The position numbers and the translations under genes are program-made. Below, piece after piece: positions 40,101-50,854 of a stretch of DNA of 64,000 nt (the first letter of the stretch is position 1; each line of letters opens with the position of its first letter). The notes under the pieces were generated by a model that was not told where the DNA came from, did no database searches, and saw nothing but the letters and a program-made list of their open reading frames with translations. The stretch lies in contig JALQPE010002623.1 of the NCBI GenBank assembly GCA_030407315.1, forward strand, positions 1 through 64,000, given 5' to 3'. The DNA comes from Asparagopsis taxiformis (lineage: Eukaryota > Rhodophyta > Florideophyceae > Bonnemaisoniales > Bonnemaisoniaceae).

Positions 40101-40429
40101 GGATTTATGGTTTCGACATGATGGTTTTGTTGGTGGTATCATTGCTTGTAGCGTAACTCACGAGAGAGCAACTTGTAGATCGACGTACAATAAAGTCATA
40201 CAGCAAATTTCTCCGACATACGCTGTTGCATCCGGAGAAACTATTGCTGCAAGACAATAGGCTCAAGGCGGACCAGTTAAATTCAAAGCCACCATACCCA
40301 CGGTGCGGTCTCTGTTTGCGGAACACTGTTAGAGCTGTACAAGCATATTTACAAGCCGAAAAGCAGTGACTGACTGTATCTGAAGTTGTCGACCGAATAC
40401 AAACTATACATATCGCACGCAATCTCCAT
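40101..40429. other. Intergenic region between convergent genes
   Basis: No gene is seen. It probably holds two 3' ends. Confidence 0.4.
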
Positions 40430-42628
40430 CTAAGATTCGCCGGTAATGGGGGTTGCGGCGGGATGATTGGTATCAACTCTAGAAGCATCGCGAGCATTTG
40501 TCTTTTCGACCTGCTCGGCAGCTAAAGCGTCGTCGATTGATTGCAACATATCTATGAGCCCTGCGTGCTGTGGTTCTTGCAACAAACCATCAAGTATACA
40601 GCGTCTCGCCTGTGCCAATTTCCCGTCTTGACGAAGGGCGGCCGCTTTGCGAAGATAGCCGCGCACCCAGGTGGGGTCTAAACGGAGGCTGGTGATGGCA
40701 TCAAAGAGAGCGCCATGAACTTCACCGCTTTTACGGCGAGCTAGACTGCGATTGCCAAGAAGGGCGAGTGCCAATGCCTTGCGTTCCGGATCGAGATCCC
40801 AGCCGGAAATATCAATGGTGGCCAGCGAAGTGCTCGCTGAAGAAGCAGTGACGGTACGACGATTTTTCGGACGAAGATTTGTATCCCCAACGGAAAATCT
40901 TGTGCGAACAGTGGAACCGTCTGGTATGATTCTACGTCGTGCCTCAAAACTATGCGCTGGTTTTTCAGCAGCACGCTCCGGAATATCGAATTCGGAGGTA
41001 TGGACGGTTCCCTCGGCACGATCATCCTTGCTAGTGGACAAACGGGACAGCCGCGACACGGAACGAACACGGGAAACAGAGCGTTTGATAAATGCTTTCC
41101 CAGAAGTGCCATCTGCCTTTCGCTGCGGTTGCGAGCGTTCACGCGCTAATTCGCTGGTGATCGTTGAATCGATGTCAGGCGTTTTGGACGGTTCAAGTGT
41201 GTGTGGTTGTTCAGAAGGTGGAGTGGAAGGCGGGGTGCGCGTTCGCGATGGGACGATCTTGCGTTTGATAGATTTCATAAGCGTGCGTGCGCGTGATGGT
41301 TTTTTGGACTTGCGCGAGAAGCGACCGCTCCACGCGGAAGAATCGGAGCGGAGATCGTTTGAAATAGCATGGGAGGACTCGTCATCAATGATGGTTTGAA
41401 TGGGTCGCATGCGTGTCTGACGCTGTGGTTGTTCCGGGTTGGGTCGTTTGTTGGGGCGTGGAAGTTGATCAACGCGGGAGGAACGCCAGCGTTTGACGTT
41501 TCCAACAAAGTTGGATATGGATGAATTTCTACGAATAAGATTCTGTGCAGGGTCCTCCTCATCGTCCTGATGGGAAGCATCGGTGTCGCGCAGTGATTCC
41601 GAAAGCGCGGCCAGCGCTTCTGTATACAGGAAAACGGCATCTGTGAAGCGTCCAGCCAACATGGCGACGTTTCCACGACCCTTTAGCTGGTGCAAAAACT
41701 GCACGTCGTGTTGTCCGTTTTCGCGAAGATGTCGCTGCAGGAAAACGAAGACGCGATCCATGGCCCAGTCGGGTCGTTGGGTGTCGTGCTCAAACTCCTG
41801 TAGCACGAGCATAGTCTTATCATTGCAGGGATAGTTTTTGTAGAGGAGCTGGCCGTGGGAAAGCGGCACGACAACGTCTGAGGAACCGTGCAGAAAGACG
41901 GCGGGGAGCGGGCGAGTGATTTTGCGCACAGCGGACAGTGGATCAATGTCGTACACATCAAAATTAGCACGTTCACGCACGACTTTGCGCACGGCGCGAA
42001 CGCCAACGGAGAGGATAAGTTTTCTAGGAACACCGAGCGGAATAGGCATTTCAGCGACCATAGAATGAGCGAGCTTGTCAAAACTAGCAAAAGGACTGTC
42101 AAGCACGAGCGCCACCAAGGCCTCGTTAGCCTGACAGAGACCGGCGTACATGACGGCGGTAGCGGCGCCCATAGAATGACCCCATAGCACGATGCGTTTG
42201 ACGGAGCACTGATGGACGAGATAATCGACCACGGTTTGCACGTCGTGTTTCTCGTGCACGCCAAGGGAGATGAAGTCGCCCTCCGATCTACCCGAGCCTG
42301 AAAAGTCAAAGGCGAATAGCGCGAGTCCGTAGGGAATGACATGAGGAATGAGCATGGTCGCCTCCACGCGACAGCTACCGTTGCCGTGGAGGTAGACGAC
42401 GACGGGCGCGTCGGACGAGAGCGCTGTGGGACGGAAATGACTGGCTTGGATTTTACAGCCGCGCGCATTGGTGAGGGTGATATCCTCGCGCATCGCGGGC
42501 ACATCCTCGGACAGAAAGGTGCGTTCGCCAAGCTCGGTGCGGGAATACGAGGCGCGCGGGGGGCGGATTATGAAAGTCGCAAGGGCGGAAACGCCTGCGG
42601 GACTCAGCGCGTCCACCTGTTCGGCCAT
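40430..42628 (-). CDS. Alpha/beta hydrolase with C-terminal TPR-like repeats
   Basis: The protein has 732 residues. The hydrolase domain (about 40-300) has the oxyanion motif LHGNGSC (80-86), the nucleophile elbow GHSMGA (Ser152), Asp251 in LHGSSDVVVPLSHG and His281 in FEHDTQRPDW, a complete triad like that of the ABHD/BEM46 group of membrane-proximal serine hydrolases. TPR-like helices start at about 310 (GRGNVAMLAGRFTDAVFLYT), are interrupted by about 240 residues of Ser/Arg/Pro-rich disorder (370-600), and resume at 615-705 (ALALLGNRSLARRKSGEVHG and AAALRQDGKLAQARRC). The layout suggests a scaffolded lipid or acyl hydrolase; the substrate is unknown. The disordered insert is rich in possible phosphorylation sites. 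Confidence 0.85.
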   Translation of the reverse strand: MAEQVDALSPAGVSALATFIIRPPRASYSRTELGERTFLSEDVPAMREDITLTNARGCKIQASHFRPTALSSDAPVVVYLHGNGSCRVEATMLIPHVIPYGLALFAFDFSGSGRSEGDFISLGVHEKHDVQTVVDYLVHQCSVKRIVLWGHSMGAATAVMYAGLCQANEALVALVLDSPFASFDKLAHSMVAEMPIPLGVPRKLILSVGVRAVRKVVRERANFDVYDIDPLSAVRKITRPLPAVFLHGSSDVVVPLSHGQLLYKNYPCNDKTMLVLQEFEHDTQRPDWAMDRVFVFLQRHLRENGQHDVQFLHQLKGRGNVAMLAGRFTDAVFLYTEALAALSESLRDTDASHQDDEEDPAQNLIRRNSSISNFVGNVKRWRSSRVDQLPRPNKRPNPEQPQRQTRMRPIQTIIDDESSHAISNDLRSDSSAWSGRFSRKSKKPSRARTLMKSIKRKIVPSRTRTPPSTPPSEQPHTLEPSKTPDIDSTITSELARERSQPQRKADGTSGKAFIKRSVSRVRSVSRLSRLSTSKDDRAEGTVHTSEFDIPERAAEKPAHSFEARRRIIPDGSTVRTRFSVGDTNLRPKNRRTVTASSASTSLATIDISGWDLDPERKALALALLGNRSLARRKSGEVHGALFDAITSLRLDPTWVRGYLRKAAALRQDGKLAQARRCILDGLLQEPQHAGLIDMLQSIDDALAAEQVEKTNARDASRVDTNHPAATPITGES

Positions 42629-43555
42629 GGTGTTTGTGCGCGACGAGTTGAGGCGGATGGATGAATGGCTGGTTGGGTAACGGATGTGACTAATGCTCTG
42701 CGCGCGTCGAAATGATGAGACGGTCGAGCTAAATACAGCGGGTCCGTCAAGGGCCCGCGGGGCGCCCCGGCAGTTTGTACGGTACTGTCAGCTCGAGTCG
42801 ACTGACTGCTATTTACTTACGTGTACGTCATGTGCGTATCGTGCAATTTGTTAATTTTTCAACACGCGCCGTGCACGTCCCACTTTAAAATTTCAAAACT
42901 AGTCTTTGCGTTCCCCTTTGCTCACCGCGTACCACGACCAAGCAGACTTGTGCTCCAGACCTTGCAGACGCCGAATCGCCGGGTGCATTGTTACTTGCGC
43001 CTCGACTGCTTTCGGCATCATTCCCGCGCTTGATTTCTTTTCCTCCGTGATCACTCGCATTACCGCACGATTCTTCCCTTTCGCTCCCACCTCGCACGAT
43101 TCCAGCCCCGCCGCCTTGTCTGTACACATTTTAATCCGTCTCTGGAGACGCCTCTATCTGCTGCTAGCTCTGCTTTGTATATTTATATCCGCTGCTTGCG
43201 ACCCGCCACGTCATGTAATATTTTGCTCGTCGCCACGCCATATAGACACTGCAAGAGATCTATCTATCTCCCCCTCGCAAAATTCGCCCACCCATGACGT
43301 GTTGCTTCAAGCCAGCTACCATCATCGTTTACAGCCGAATCGACATACATGTCCTTGCCTATGACTTGCATTGACACTCAACTTGAACAAATTTTCTTTC
43401 AAAAATTTCCGCATCAACTCTAGGCCACCTGTCCTTAGCCTTGGTCGCGACTCCACGCCCACCTTCCCGCCAAACGCGCTCACTCGCCCAACTCTTCCGA
43501 CCGGTCCCCCGCTTCGATCGTCATATACAACTTGATTCGTTGCAGCGCGCGTAAC
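42629..43555. other. Divergent promoter region
   Basis: This lies between the divergent hydrolase and mitochondrial-type genes. A 152-codon plus-strand frame at 42906-43364 has no motif and is judged chance. No RNA gene was seen. Confidence 0.35.
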
Positions 43556-43998
43556 ATGGCGCTCAGAACGGCCGCTTCATCTCTCCGTAGACATTTCTCC
43601 GCTTCGACAAAGTCATTGGCCGCTGAGAAATTGCCGTTTGAAAAGCCCGTAAGTGCCATCACATGCTCTCACTGTCCGATCTTATATATCTCTAGTCTTC
43701 TAACTTTCACTTTCCGCGGAGCTGTACAGCTTTATGAGAGTGAGATCCTGCAAAAGGCAAAAGTAAATCAGGATACTTATCAAAGGTACCAATGACGCTT
43801 TCACTCCCGTTTATTATTACCCATCTACAAACATTATCACTAACTCACCCAACCTTGAACGTGCGCACCTCGAACAGGATTCAGTTTTATGGCAATACCC
43901 TTGTCTTGTTAGCAAGCGCAAGTTTGCTTGCAAGGCTCGGATATTACGTGGTAAACGGCAAGGAAAATGGCGCGCTAGCACTGCCCCGACGTACATAA
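43556..43998 (+). CDS. Spliced small mitochondrial-type membrane protein
   Basis: Three exons: 43556-43648, 43730-43785 and 43878-43998 (270 nt including the stop, 89 residues). The donors are GTAAGT and GTACCA; the second intron has a CACTAAC branch site. The N-terminus (MALRTAASSLRRHFSASTKS) is a clear mitochondrial presequence with an Arg-based cleavage region. A charged stretch (YESEILQKAKVNQDTYQR) and one hydrophobic helix (NTLVLLASASLLARLGYYVV) follow, then a short basic tail. The size and plan match small subunits of respiratory complexes, but I do not recognise which. Frame continuity across both joins supports the model. Confidence 0.72.
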
Positions 43999-44204
43999 AT
44001 GCGATGTCCTACGTAATAAAACACGCATGAGTATCGTCCTCTGCACTGATACACATTCGTCTCCCCACAAGCAACATACACAAATCCTAAACAACAGAGC
44101 GACTAAATGCAACCAGCCCACACACACCGGTCTCTCTTCACCACGCAGGACAATGTTTACGAAACGGTTGCGTACGAAAGAATTGCGTCTAGAAACTGAT
44201 AAAA

Positions 44205-45362
44205 ATGCGCAACCGCAACACACCAGATAATCTGCGCCAACCGCGCGCGCTCATTTTCAACCAACCCATTCCAGCAAAACGCATGCAGCTCAACCATCTC
44301 CAAGCCGGGGCTAGAAATCGTGCATCCATCCGACACTCCACGCCCGCTCTCGCCGCACTGGAAGAGGAGCGCGTCATGTTCAGCCTACTATTCGGGACGC
44401 CAGTGCCGCGCCAAGCGGTGCGTAGCGTTCGGGAAGTTCGTCGCCGCCACCGACTGGAGTCGCGCAAACAGCGCTCAAAGCTGGTGCAAACGGCGGTATT
44501 ATTCTTCTCGTGCGCGCTAATGACGGTATCATTATGGTCGCTTCGACGCATGCAGAAGATCGAGCATCCGATGAGCGTTGCATCGCGACAGTTTCACGCG
44601 GTACATTCGGACGCGAACGAGACGCACATGCGCGTGCTCAACGGGACAGAAGCGGACGCCAAGCGAGTCGGCGGGGATATGTCGCTCAACGAAACCGACG
44701 CGACGCGCGCGCGCGGTGCGAACGACTCGCACCAACCGCCGGACGAAACGGCCGAATCGGCATTGGCGCGCACGCGCGGTACGCACGCCCCGACGCTGGG
44801 CGCGGTGGACGCGTCGGTTGGGACGGGTTCTGCGCGCGCGTCGACGACGCGCATTCCTGGGATTGGGGCCCGCTTGGGGGATGGCATGGGGTCCGGTGCT
44901 GGTGCTGGTGCAGGGGCGTCGATGGAACGCGGGACGGTTGGTGGAATAGCGAGTGCTGCATATGGTGACAGAAATTGGACGGGTGCGGATGGGGTGGGGC
45001 TGGGTTTGCAGGCTGCGGGTCGCGCGGGGTCTGGTGTGCAGATGCGGAGCGCGGTGGATGCGTCTGGGTTTGTTGGGACGGGACTGGGCGGCGGTGGACA
45101 GGGAGGTGTTGAAGTGCAGAGTGGGGAGGGTGGTGATGTTATTGATAGTTTAGATGATGAAGAAGGTGGAAACAGCCCGGTGATTACACTGCCGAGGAAT
45201 GAAATGGTTGTGGAAACTAGTCGGGAATCAGGTGTGGTGGGGAGCCACGTCGGTCAAGACGCGACGAAAGTAGGTCAAATACAGGTAGGATTAATTGAAC
45301 GCCAAGTTGGTAACGGTACAATCGATAGAGAAGAGGCGTCTGGAACGGTATCAACTTTGTAA
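44205..45362 (+). CDS. Type II membrane protein with Gly/Ala-rich lumenal domain
   Basis: The protein has 385 residues. A basic cytosolic N-terminus (about 90 residues, with KLVQTA after an Arg/Lys cluster), one membrane helix at about 92-113 (LVQTAVLFFSCALMTVSLWS), then about 270 residues with several N-glycosylation sequons (NET, NGT, NDS, NWT). That region is Gly/Ala/Ser-rich and later acidic, and probably disordered. No enzymatic motif is seen. It could be a Golgi or plasma-membrane protein or a wall-associated glycoprotein. A second ATG within the first 30 codons is a possible start. GC-rich coding produces long shadow frames here. Confidence 0.6.
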   Translation: MRNRNTPDNLRQPRALIFNQPIPAKRMQLNHLQAGARNRASIRHSTPALAALEEERVMFSLLFGTPVPRQAVRSVREVRRRHRLESRKQRSKLVQTAVLFFSCALMTVSLWSLRRMQKIEHPMSVASRQFHAVHSDANETHMRVLNGTEADAKRVGGDMSLNETDATRARGANDSHQPPDETAESALARTRGTHAPTLGAVDASVGTGSARASTTRIPGIGARLGDGMGSGAGAGAGASMERGTVGGIASAAYGDRNWTGADGVGLGLQAAGRAGSGVQMRSAVDASGFVGTGLGGGGQGGVEVQSGEGGDVIDSLDDEEGGNSPVITLPRNEMVVETSRESGVVGSHVGQDATKVGQIQVGLIERQVGNGTIDREEASGTVSTL

Positions 45363-45499
45363 CTCGACGATGTAATCGCAACATGGCGTCGTTGGCGTAT
45401 AAATAGAAGAAAACATATTCAATCTTTTTCCAATTTGCATACCCGTCCTCCCCCGCTTTGTCTGCGTTTCCGCGTCGCCGTCGGCATCCATCAGACACA

Positions 45500-45924
45500 A
45501 TGCTGGGCCTCGGCGTCATCTTCAAAGTACTGTTGCTTCTCGTCAACGCGATGGCCATTCTGCACGAGGAGCGTTTTCTGCGCAAGGGTACGTCACATCA
45601 CACCACACCACATCACATCACATCACGCGCGGAAACAAACGTACTAACCGCGTCAAACGCAGTCGGTTGGTCGGAACAAGAAGCGGCATTAGACGGCGGA
45701 ATGAAACTACAAATCGTGAATCTCCTCAAAGCGTTTCGCGTACTACGATGTACGTCCACCACTCACATTTCACGTTCACCAACCGCCACAACGCACAGAC
45801 AGACTAACCAAACCGAATGGCAACGAACGACCCGGTCCGGCCCGACCCGACCCGACCCGTCTCACCAGTTCCGATCATCATCGTCAATTCCATCACCGTG
45901 CTCGTTCTGCTCGTGATTGGCTAG
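45500..45924 (+). CDS. YOS1/IER3IP1 homologue (ER-Golgi transport), spliced
   Basis: Exons 45500-45587, 45663-45749 and 45869-45924 encode 76 residues. Helix 1 is MLGLGVIFKVLLLLVNAMAI, followed by the family signature LHEERFLRKVGW, a short loop, KLQIVNLLKAFRVLR, and helix 2 FPIIIVNSITVLVLLVIG. The human and yeast proteins are 80-85 residues with the same order. Yos1p binds the Yip1-Yif1 complex and is needed for COPII vesicle traffic. Intron 1 carries a textbook TACTAAC branch site 19 nt before its acceptor and intron 2 a GACTAAC. The splice sites are GTACGT/CGCAG and GTACGT/ACCAG. Confidence 0.92.
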
Positions 45925-46320
45925 TAGCGACGACACGGGCGCGCAAGCGCGACGGCCGTCGCGCGCGATGAGACATGTCAACCGACGACGGACGCCAAGT
46001 AATTACAGTTTGCGCAATGGTGCGTGTTGAACGATATCGCTAGTGGAAACATGTATGTAGCATGGTGCGCGACCAAACTCTGCGTTGCGCCGATGCAGCG
46101 CGGCATGGCGTGGCGTGGCGCGGTCGTCATCATCACGCGAGTACAATACGGTCCGATACGGTCGAATCGGACCTGCGTAGCGCGACGCGACGCGCCCCGC
46201 TAAAACTGGCTAAATGTACTAAAATTTCATCGTCCCTTGCGTCCATATCCACACCCGCGCCTCGCGCTCGCTCGCTCGCCCCTGTGACCCGACACGCACT
46301 GCCAGCGCCGCTTTCTTGCC
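45925..46320. other. Intergenic region
   Basis: Spacer of about 400 bp between two small ER-protein genes. A short GC-rich imperfect repeat (GGCGTGGCGTGGCGCGG, near 46104-46120) is present. No gene is seen. Confidence 0.4.
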
Positions 46321-46725
46321 ATGCAACACGATCCGCGTTCCGAGGCGCGTATCACGCCGATGCATCTGGCGCCCGTCACGCTGCAGGATCTTCCGCCGGA
46401 TTATTGTAAGTCGAGCTGTGTTGTCTATGATGCGATACGATGCAATGCAATGCAATGCAATTGACACGGGTGTTTGTGCAAAGACGCGTTGATTGCGCTC
46501 ACGTTTGCGTTTCTCGCAATCGTGTTGAAAGTCAAGTTGTACGCGTGGATCACCGCTATATTGTGCATGGCTTCGCTGGCCAACCAACGCATCAGCTCGA
46601 TCGATTGGCAGATATTGTTTGCGACGATCAGTCTCGTGATTCTCACGTTCATCTCCACGCATACGCCGGCGTTGGCGCAGCGCAGTTCGTTGCTGCAGAT
46701 GTGGATGGAGCGCGACGCCGCGTAA
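46321..46725 (+). CDS. Asterix/WDR83OS homologue (ER PAT complex), spliced
   Basis: Exons 46321-46405 and 46484-46725 encode 108 residues. The N-terminus ends LQDLPPDY, and exon 2 continues YALIALTFAFLAIVLKVKLY with AWITAILCMASLANQRISS and a third helix (ILFATISLVILTFI). This matches the UPF0139/Asterix family (PDY, helix, LK(L/V)K, W, SLANxR), usually 100-110 residues. In animals Asterix with CCDC47 forms the PAT complex, which shields polar membrane helices during insertion. The 78-bp intron starts GTAAGT, ends GCAAAG and contains a short ATGCA tandem repeat. Frame continuity across the join supports the model. Confidence 0.9.
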
Positions 46726-46917
46726 ACGAGAATGAGATTACATTTACAAGATGGGACGAATCGAAATGTCGTTTCCGTAAACATGATAAAAACAATAATG
46801 AAAAGCGAGCAGATAGATAAAGATACGATCATTGATAAACGGCCACAGCTCTTCAAACTCAACCAACACACAGACGAATAATGCACAATCGGTGCTGATC
46901 AACCCGACGCGCTTGCT

Positions 46918-48975
46918 CTACGCCGCGCGAGCATTGGCCGACGTGACGTACACACTTTCCGCATTCACATCGCCCATCGCGACACTGTGACATCCGCAGC
47001 TCACCCCATGACTCTTCACACTATCCAACAAGTTTTGCTGTCTCTGACAGTCCTCGCGCAACTGTTCCAGATGCTTTTTCACGCTATCCTCCGTCGCTTT
47101 CTTCCGCTCCAACGTGCGATGCGCGTGTTGTCGCTTTTGTTCGCGCGGCGTCGCCGTGTACGACATGGCGTCACGCTCTTGTCGCGTTCGTTTTCGCGAA
47201 ATAGACTGCACGTGTCGACTGGTCAAATCAAACAGTTTCGGTTGCAATAGATCGGGCAATTGTCGTTGTGACAACGACCCATGTCGTACTTCCAACTGAC
47301 GCAACGCGCGTCGACATCGCGGCAAACTCTTGTGTTTCATTTGCAGCATTGCACACGCCTGTTTGTTCAATTCGCGTTCCAGCTCGATGAAAGCCTGTGC
47401 CGTGTGCGGCGCTGTTTCCAGAAACTTGACTTTGCTGTAGCTTCGAATGCCCGATTGGAATGACTTGTCGACATTGTACTTCAATCCCGCCGCACATTTC
47501 GCTTCACGAACGCACATACCCGTCGGATTGTTCCACAGCTTGATCACTTCCTCGAGACCCTCGAACAAGTCTTTGACATGATACGGCGACGCCGCAGCTG
47601 TGGCGCTGTACAAATGTCGATGCACCATGATTTTCTTAAAGTAGCCACCGTCGGAGAATTGACAGCAACCGGCTCGTTCATGTTCGCGCACATATTGACA
47701 GCGCAGTCGCCACATTGGATGAATTTGATCGCGGAAACGCGCCACCGAAATGTTACTGCCGCACGAATTGAGACCGAGATTCTGCAGCACGGATTTCAAC
47801 GCCTCTCGAGCGCTGATCGCGCCGTCGACGTCGCGGCGAATATCGGGCGCGCCCTTGTGACAGTTCAACTGCTTGAAGAACTGATGGGTGGTACACTTTG
47901 CACGACCGGAAATAGCTTCACAAGCGAGTGCTTCGTCCAACTGTTGTTCAGAAACATCTGCGAAATCGGCATGCAACTTGGCGACCAACACGTCCCATCG
48001 AGCGTCAGCCACGGCGTCTGTCAGCAACTTTTGCAACGCATCCTTAATATTCTTAAACGTAAACGACTGCTGATTGATGCCCAGCTTTGCGCGCAACCAA
48101 TCGCCAGCAGTGGAAAGGCTATTATACGGAATCTGCGAGGTGGCAATATTACGCCACTTGGCGTCCTTCTTATCACGCACAGTAAACTCAAAATGCAATT
48201 GCGGCGCCATAAACACATGACGGACCGGACGCGGCACGGTAGAATTGCGCACAATAGTACGCGTCAACGAGACGAGATAAAAGCCAGCAAAACACAACGG
48301 GCCCAAAGCGTTAATCGGCTTGCTAAAATCGCATCGGTCGACATCAAGAATCGACAATGCGGTGGTATGCGGGGACGCGAGATCCAAATCGTCTACCCTG
48401 ACATCGTGGTGGTGGTCCACCAGCTCGGGGACATGTCGATACGACACGGGCTCCCTCTTCTCTGCTGGCGGGACCTGACCGAGCTGGGAGGCGAGAAGAA
48501 GCGAAGCGTCGATGTCCTCGCTACTAAACACGGGTTCGTGACGATCGTCTCCCAGAAGGGCGAGGTCGATTGTATGGCTATCAAAGCTGTGTGCGGGGGG
48601 CGGGGTTGATGCGGGCGGGGGCAGGGACGGTGCGGGCTGCGGTGCGACAAAGGTATGTTCGTACGCGGCGGCGGCGGCAAAGGTGTTCTGAAGGGTCGAC
48701 AGCGGAACGAGAAGGTCGGCCGACTGGTGCGGTGGCGGCGGCGGTGGCGGCGGCGGTGGCGGCGGCGACGCGTTGAGCTGGGCTAGTACATGCGCGTGTG
48801 GAAGCAAGGTCTGGCGCTGGGGACGGGCGAGCGACGCGATGGGGAGGGGGTCGGGGTCGACGACGGACGCGCGTGTCGGTAGGTCATAGAGGGTATCGGC
48901 GGGGAGAAGAGCCGAGTCGAGCGGAGATTGGGCGTGGTACTGTTGCATTGCGCGGGATGGGACGCGACGCGGCAC
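46918..48975 (-). CDS. Large orphan protein with polyproline tract
   Basis: The 685 residues are unrecognised. The N-terminal 200 residues are disordered with a run of 12 Pro (around 71-82) and Ala/Pro repeats. Residues 215-500 look globular, with a beta-rich start (CFAGFYLVSLTRTIVRNSTV, then a PQLHFEFTVRDKK block) and scattered Cys/His (CCQFSDGGYFKKIMVHRHLY). The C-terminal 130 residues are a basic coiled coil (RTLERKKATEDSVKKHLEQL) ending in a Cys/Ser patch. It could be a nuclear or cytoskeletal adaptor. MQQYHAQS at 48948 is an alternative start. The opposite-strand frame at 47578-48609 is a shadow. Confidence 0.65.
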   Translation of the reverse strand: MPRRVPSRAMQQYHAQSPLDSALLPADTLYDLPTRASVVDPDPLPIASLARPQRQTLLPHAHVLAQLNASPPPPPPPPPPPPHQSADLLVPLSTLQNTFAAAAAYEHTFVAPQPAPSLPPPASTPPPAHSFDSHTIDLALLGDDRHEPVFSSEDIDASLLLASQLGQVPPAEKREPVSYRHVPELVDHHHDVRVDDLDLASPHTTALSILDVDRCDFSKPINALGPLCFAGFYLVSLTRTIVRNSTVPRPVRHVFMAPQLHFEFTVRDKKDAKWRNIATSQIPYNSLSTAGDWLRAKLGINQQSFTFKNIKDALQKLLTDAVADARWDVLVAKLHADFADVSEQQLDEALACEAISGRAKCTTHQFFKQLNCHKGAPDIRRDVDGAISAREALKSVLQNLGLNSCGSNISVARFRDQIHPMWRLRCQYVREHERAGCCQFSDGGYFKKIMVHRHLYSATAAASPYHVKDLFEGLEEVIKLWNNPTGMCVREAKCAAGLKYNVDKSFQSGIRSYSKVKFLETAPHTAQAFIELERELNKQACAMLQMKHKSLPRCRRALRQLEVRHGSLSQRQLPDLLQPKLFDLTSRHVQSISRKRTRQERDAMSYTATPREQKRQHAHRTLERKKATEDSVKKHLEQLREDCQRQQNLLDSVKSHGVSCGCHSVAMGDVNAESVYVTSANARAA

Positions 48976-50854
48976 GGGAGCGTGTGCGGTGGCGATGCGA
49001 TGTGACGGTAGTGTTTGTTATACGGTGCGAGGGGGCGATGGTTGTGGACCGATCGGACGGAGCGGTATGGTTGGTCTTGGGAGCATTTGCGTACAATTGA
49101 TAGCGCTTGCGCGCGAGGTGCATATGTGGCAGCAGCTTCCACATGTTGGCTTTGAAATGAATTGATTCGACACACTCGCTGGTGCCGTGTCGTTGTGTAG
49201 AGCCAATGCGATGGGTACACATGTATTTTACACGTCGTGTATACTTTGGATGCGAGCGCTGTCAGCTCGTGGCTCACCAGTTGCGACACGCATTGTATTG
49301 ATCCAAGCCAAGCGTTTTTTTTCTGCCAACATGGCCGGAATCTAAGCACAACACACCGTCACACACTTGCATGTGTACATACGCTCCCATGGAAAGCCTA
49401 TTTGTGTACGCCGACTTTGAACAACTCTATCTTCTCCCCGCGTTTGCCCAAAACGAGTAGCTCACCCCTGCCAACTGCTGCGCGCCGTCTCGCTTTCCAC
49501 GCTTTGGCGCTGCAGTGCAATGAAACCGATCGCTATACAACGCAAAAAGAGCGTTTCGTCCAGCTGGCAATCAATCAATTTGATGGAATCTCGCGAGCGA
49601 TGATCATACTCTGTACGCAGCGGCGACACGTCGTCAGGGTCCCCTATCGGGGCATGGGGCGGGTCTGGTTTGAATTGAGCTGTGCATCGATCGGGAAAGC
49701 GCGCAGACGACAAGAGAGTTGTCATGAAGACGAGTCGGTGCAAGTAGAATAAAGAGCGTCGGGGCAGATGTGACCTGACTGACGAGCGATTTCAACTAGA
49801 CCCTTCGCAACGGCGTATTGTTATATTTGTCATGGATCGCGAGCGCTGGCCCGATCCTCTGACGTTGCGCGCGCGATTTTTGACAGAAGAGGTAATGCAA
49901 CGCACGATGATCTCGTACACTGTCCCGTCGTGTCCGCTTCGACGCGGAAAGCATCTTGTCCGTTTTGCCACAATTCATCCGATCACATCCGCTCCAAGTG
50001 TAATATAATAAACACCGCACTCGGCCATCCCGTTCCCGCCCCGTCGTTCCATTCCATGCATACCCCTCTATAATCAACGCAGCGCGGCATTCGCACTCGC
50101 CCCCGTCGTCCTCCATGTACGCTACGTGCTGCTCGTCCAGCCGACTTGCAATCACTGTCAGCTTGATTGCTTGCGCTTTATCTTCTCTCTCGTAATCACC
50201 TCGTTTCTACATGTCGATTGTAATGTCATGCGTCGCATGCATTCTGCTTTGCTGCATCACTCTGCACTACGCTACGCCACGCCACGCCACGCCACGCCCA
50301 GCACAGCGCTCCGTCGATTATCTACATGCACGTGCATTTACCATTCCGCGTTATGGCACACCACGCCACGCCACACCGCCCCGTTCCTTCCAAATGCTCC
50401 CGTCCGGTATGATTACATGTGCATATTGTATTGCCCGCCCCGCGCCACCCCAACTCGATCATTCCGTGTTCGAAACACGTGTCCCAATTACAATTACAAC
50501 CCCCCAAAACAAATTCACTCACCCCATTGGTCCGCAAAGATATTTGTCCAGATTTGTAACCAAATTGAAAAAAACATGCAAAAACCAAACATACACCCAA
50601 CCCAATCGACACCTTGCAAACGCACAACAAGAAACAAACCTCCCGACAGTCTGTCCCTCCACATCCACAACACATGCAGCAACAATACCAACAACAACCA
50701 CAAGTCCATCGACACATCCGCGCGCCACCACCACCACCACCAACAAAGCACGTCATCCATGCCGCACGCGTCAAACGCGCCATCAATTACCAAAACCGTC
50801 GCGTCTCGCAACCGCCCAACCGTTTCGTGCACTCAAATTAACTCATCCCCCGTC
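48976..50854. other. Divergent upstream region with short tandem repeats
   Basis: No supported gene. CACGC repeats occur at about 50274-50302 with a shorter set near 50358. The RING gene's frame is open back to 50126, but that part is low-complexity and repeat-derived and is left out. Confidence 0.35.

Noticed and set aside
42906..43364. 152-codon plus-strand frame
   Set aside because: No motif, no homology pattern and atypical composition; it lies in a divergent promoter region.
47578..48609. 343-codon plus-strand frame
   Set aside because: Lies wholly inside the 685-aa minus-strand gene and has no domain.
50126..50854. 243-residue N-terminal extension of the RING protein
   Set aside because: It is built on CACGC tandem repeats and low complexity; the ATG at 50855 directly precedes the Pro/Ser-rich part that continues into the RING.
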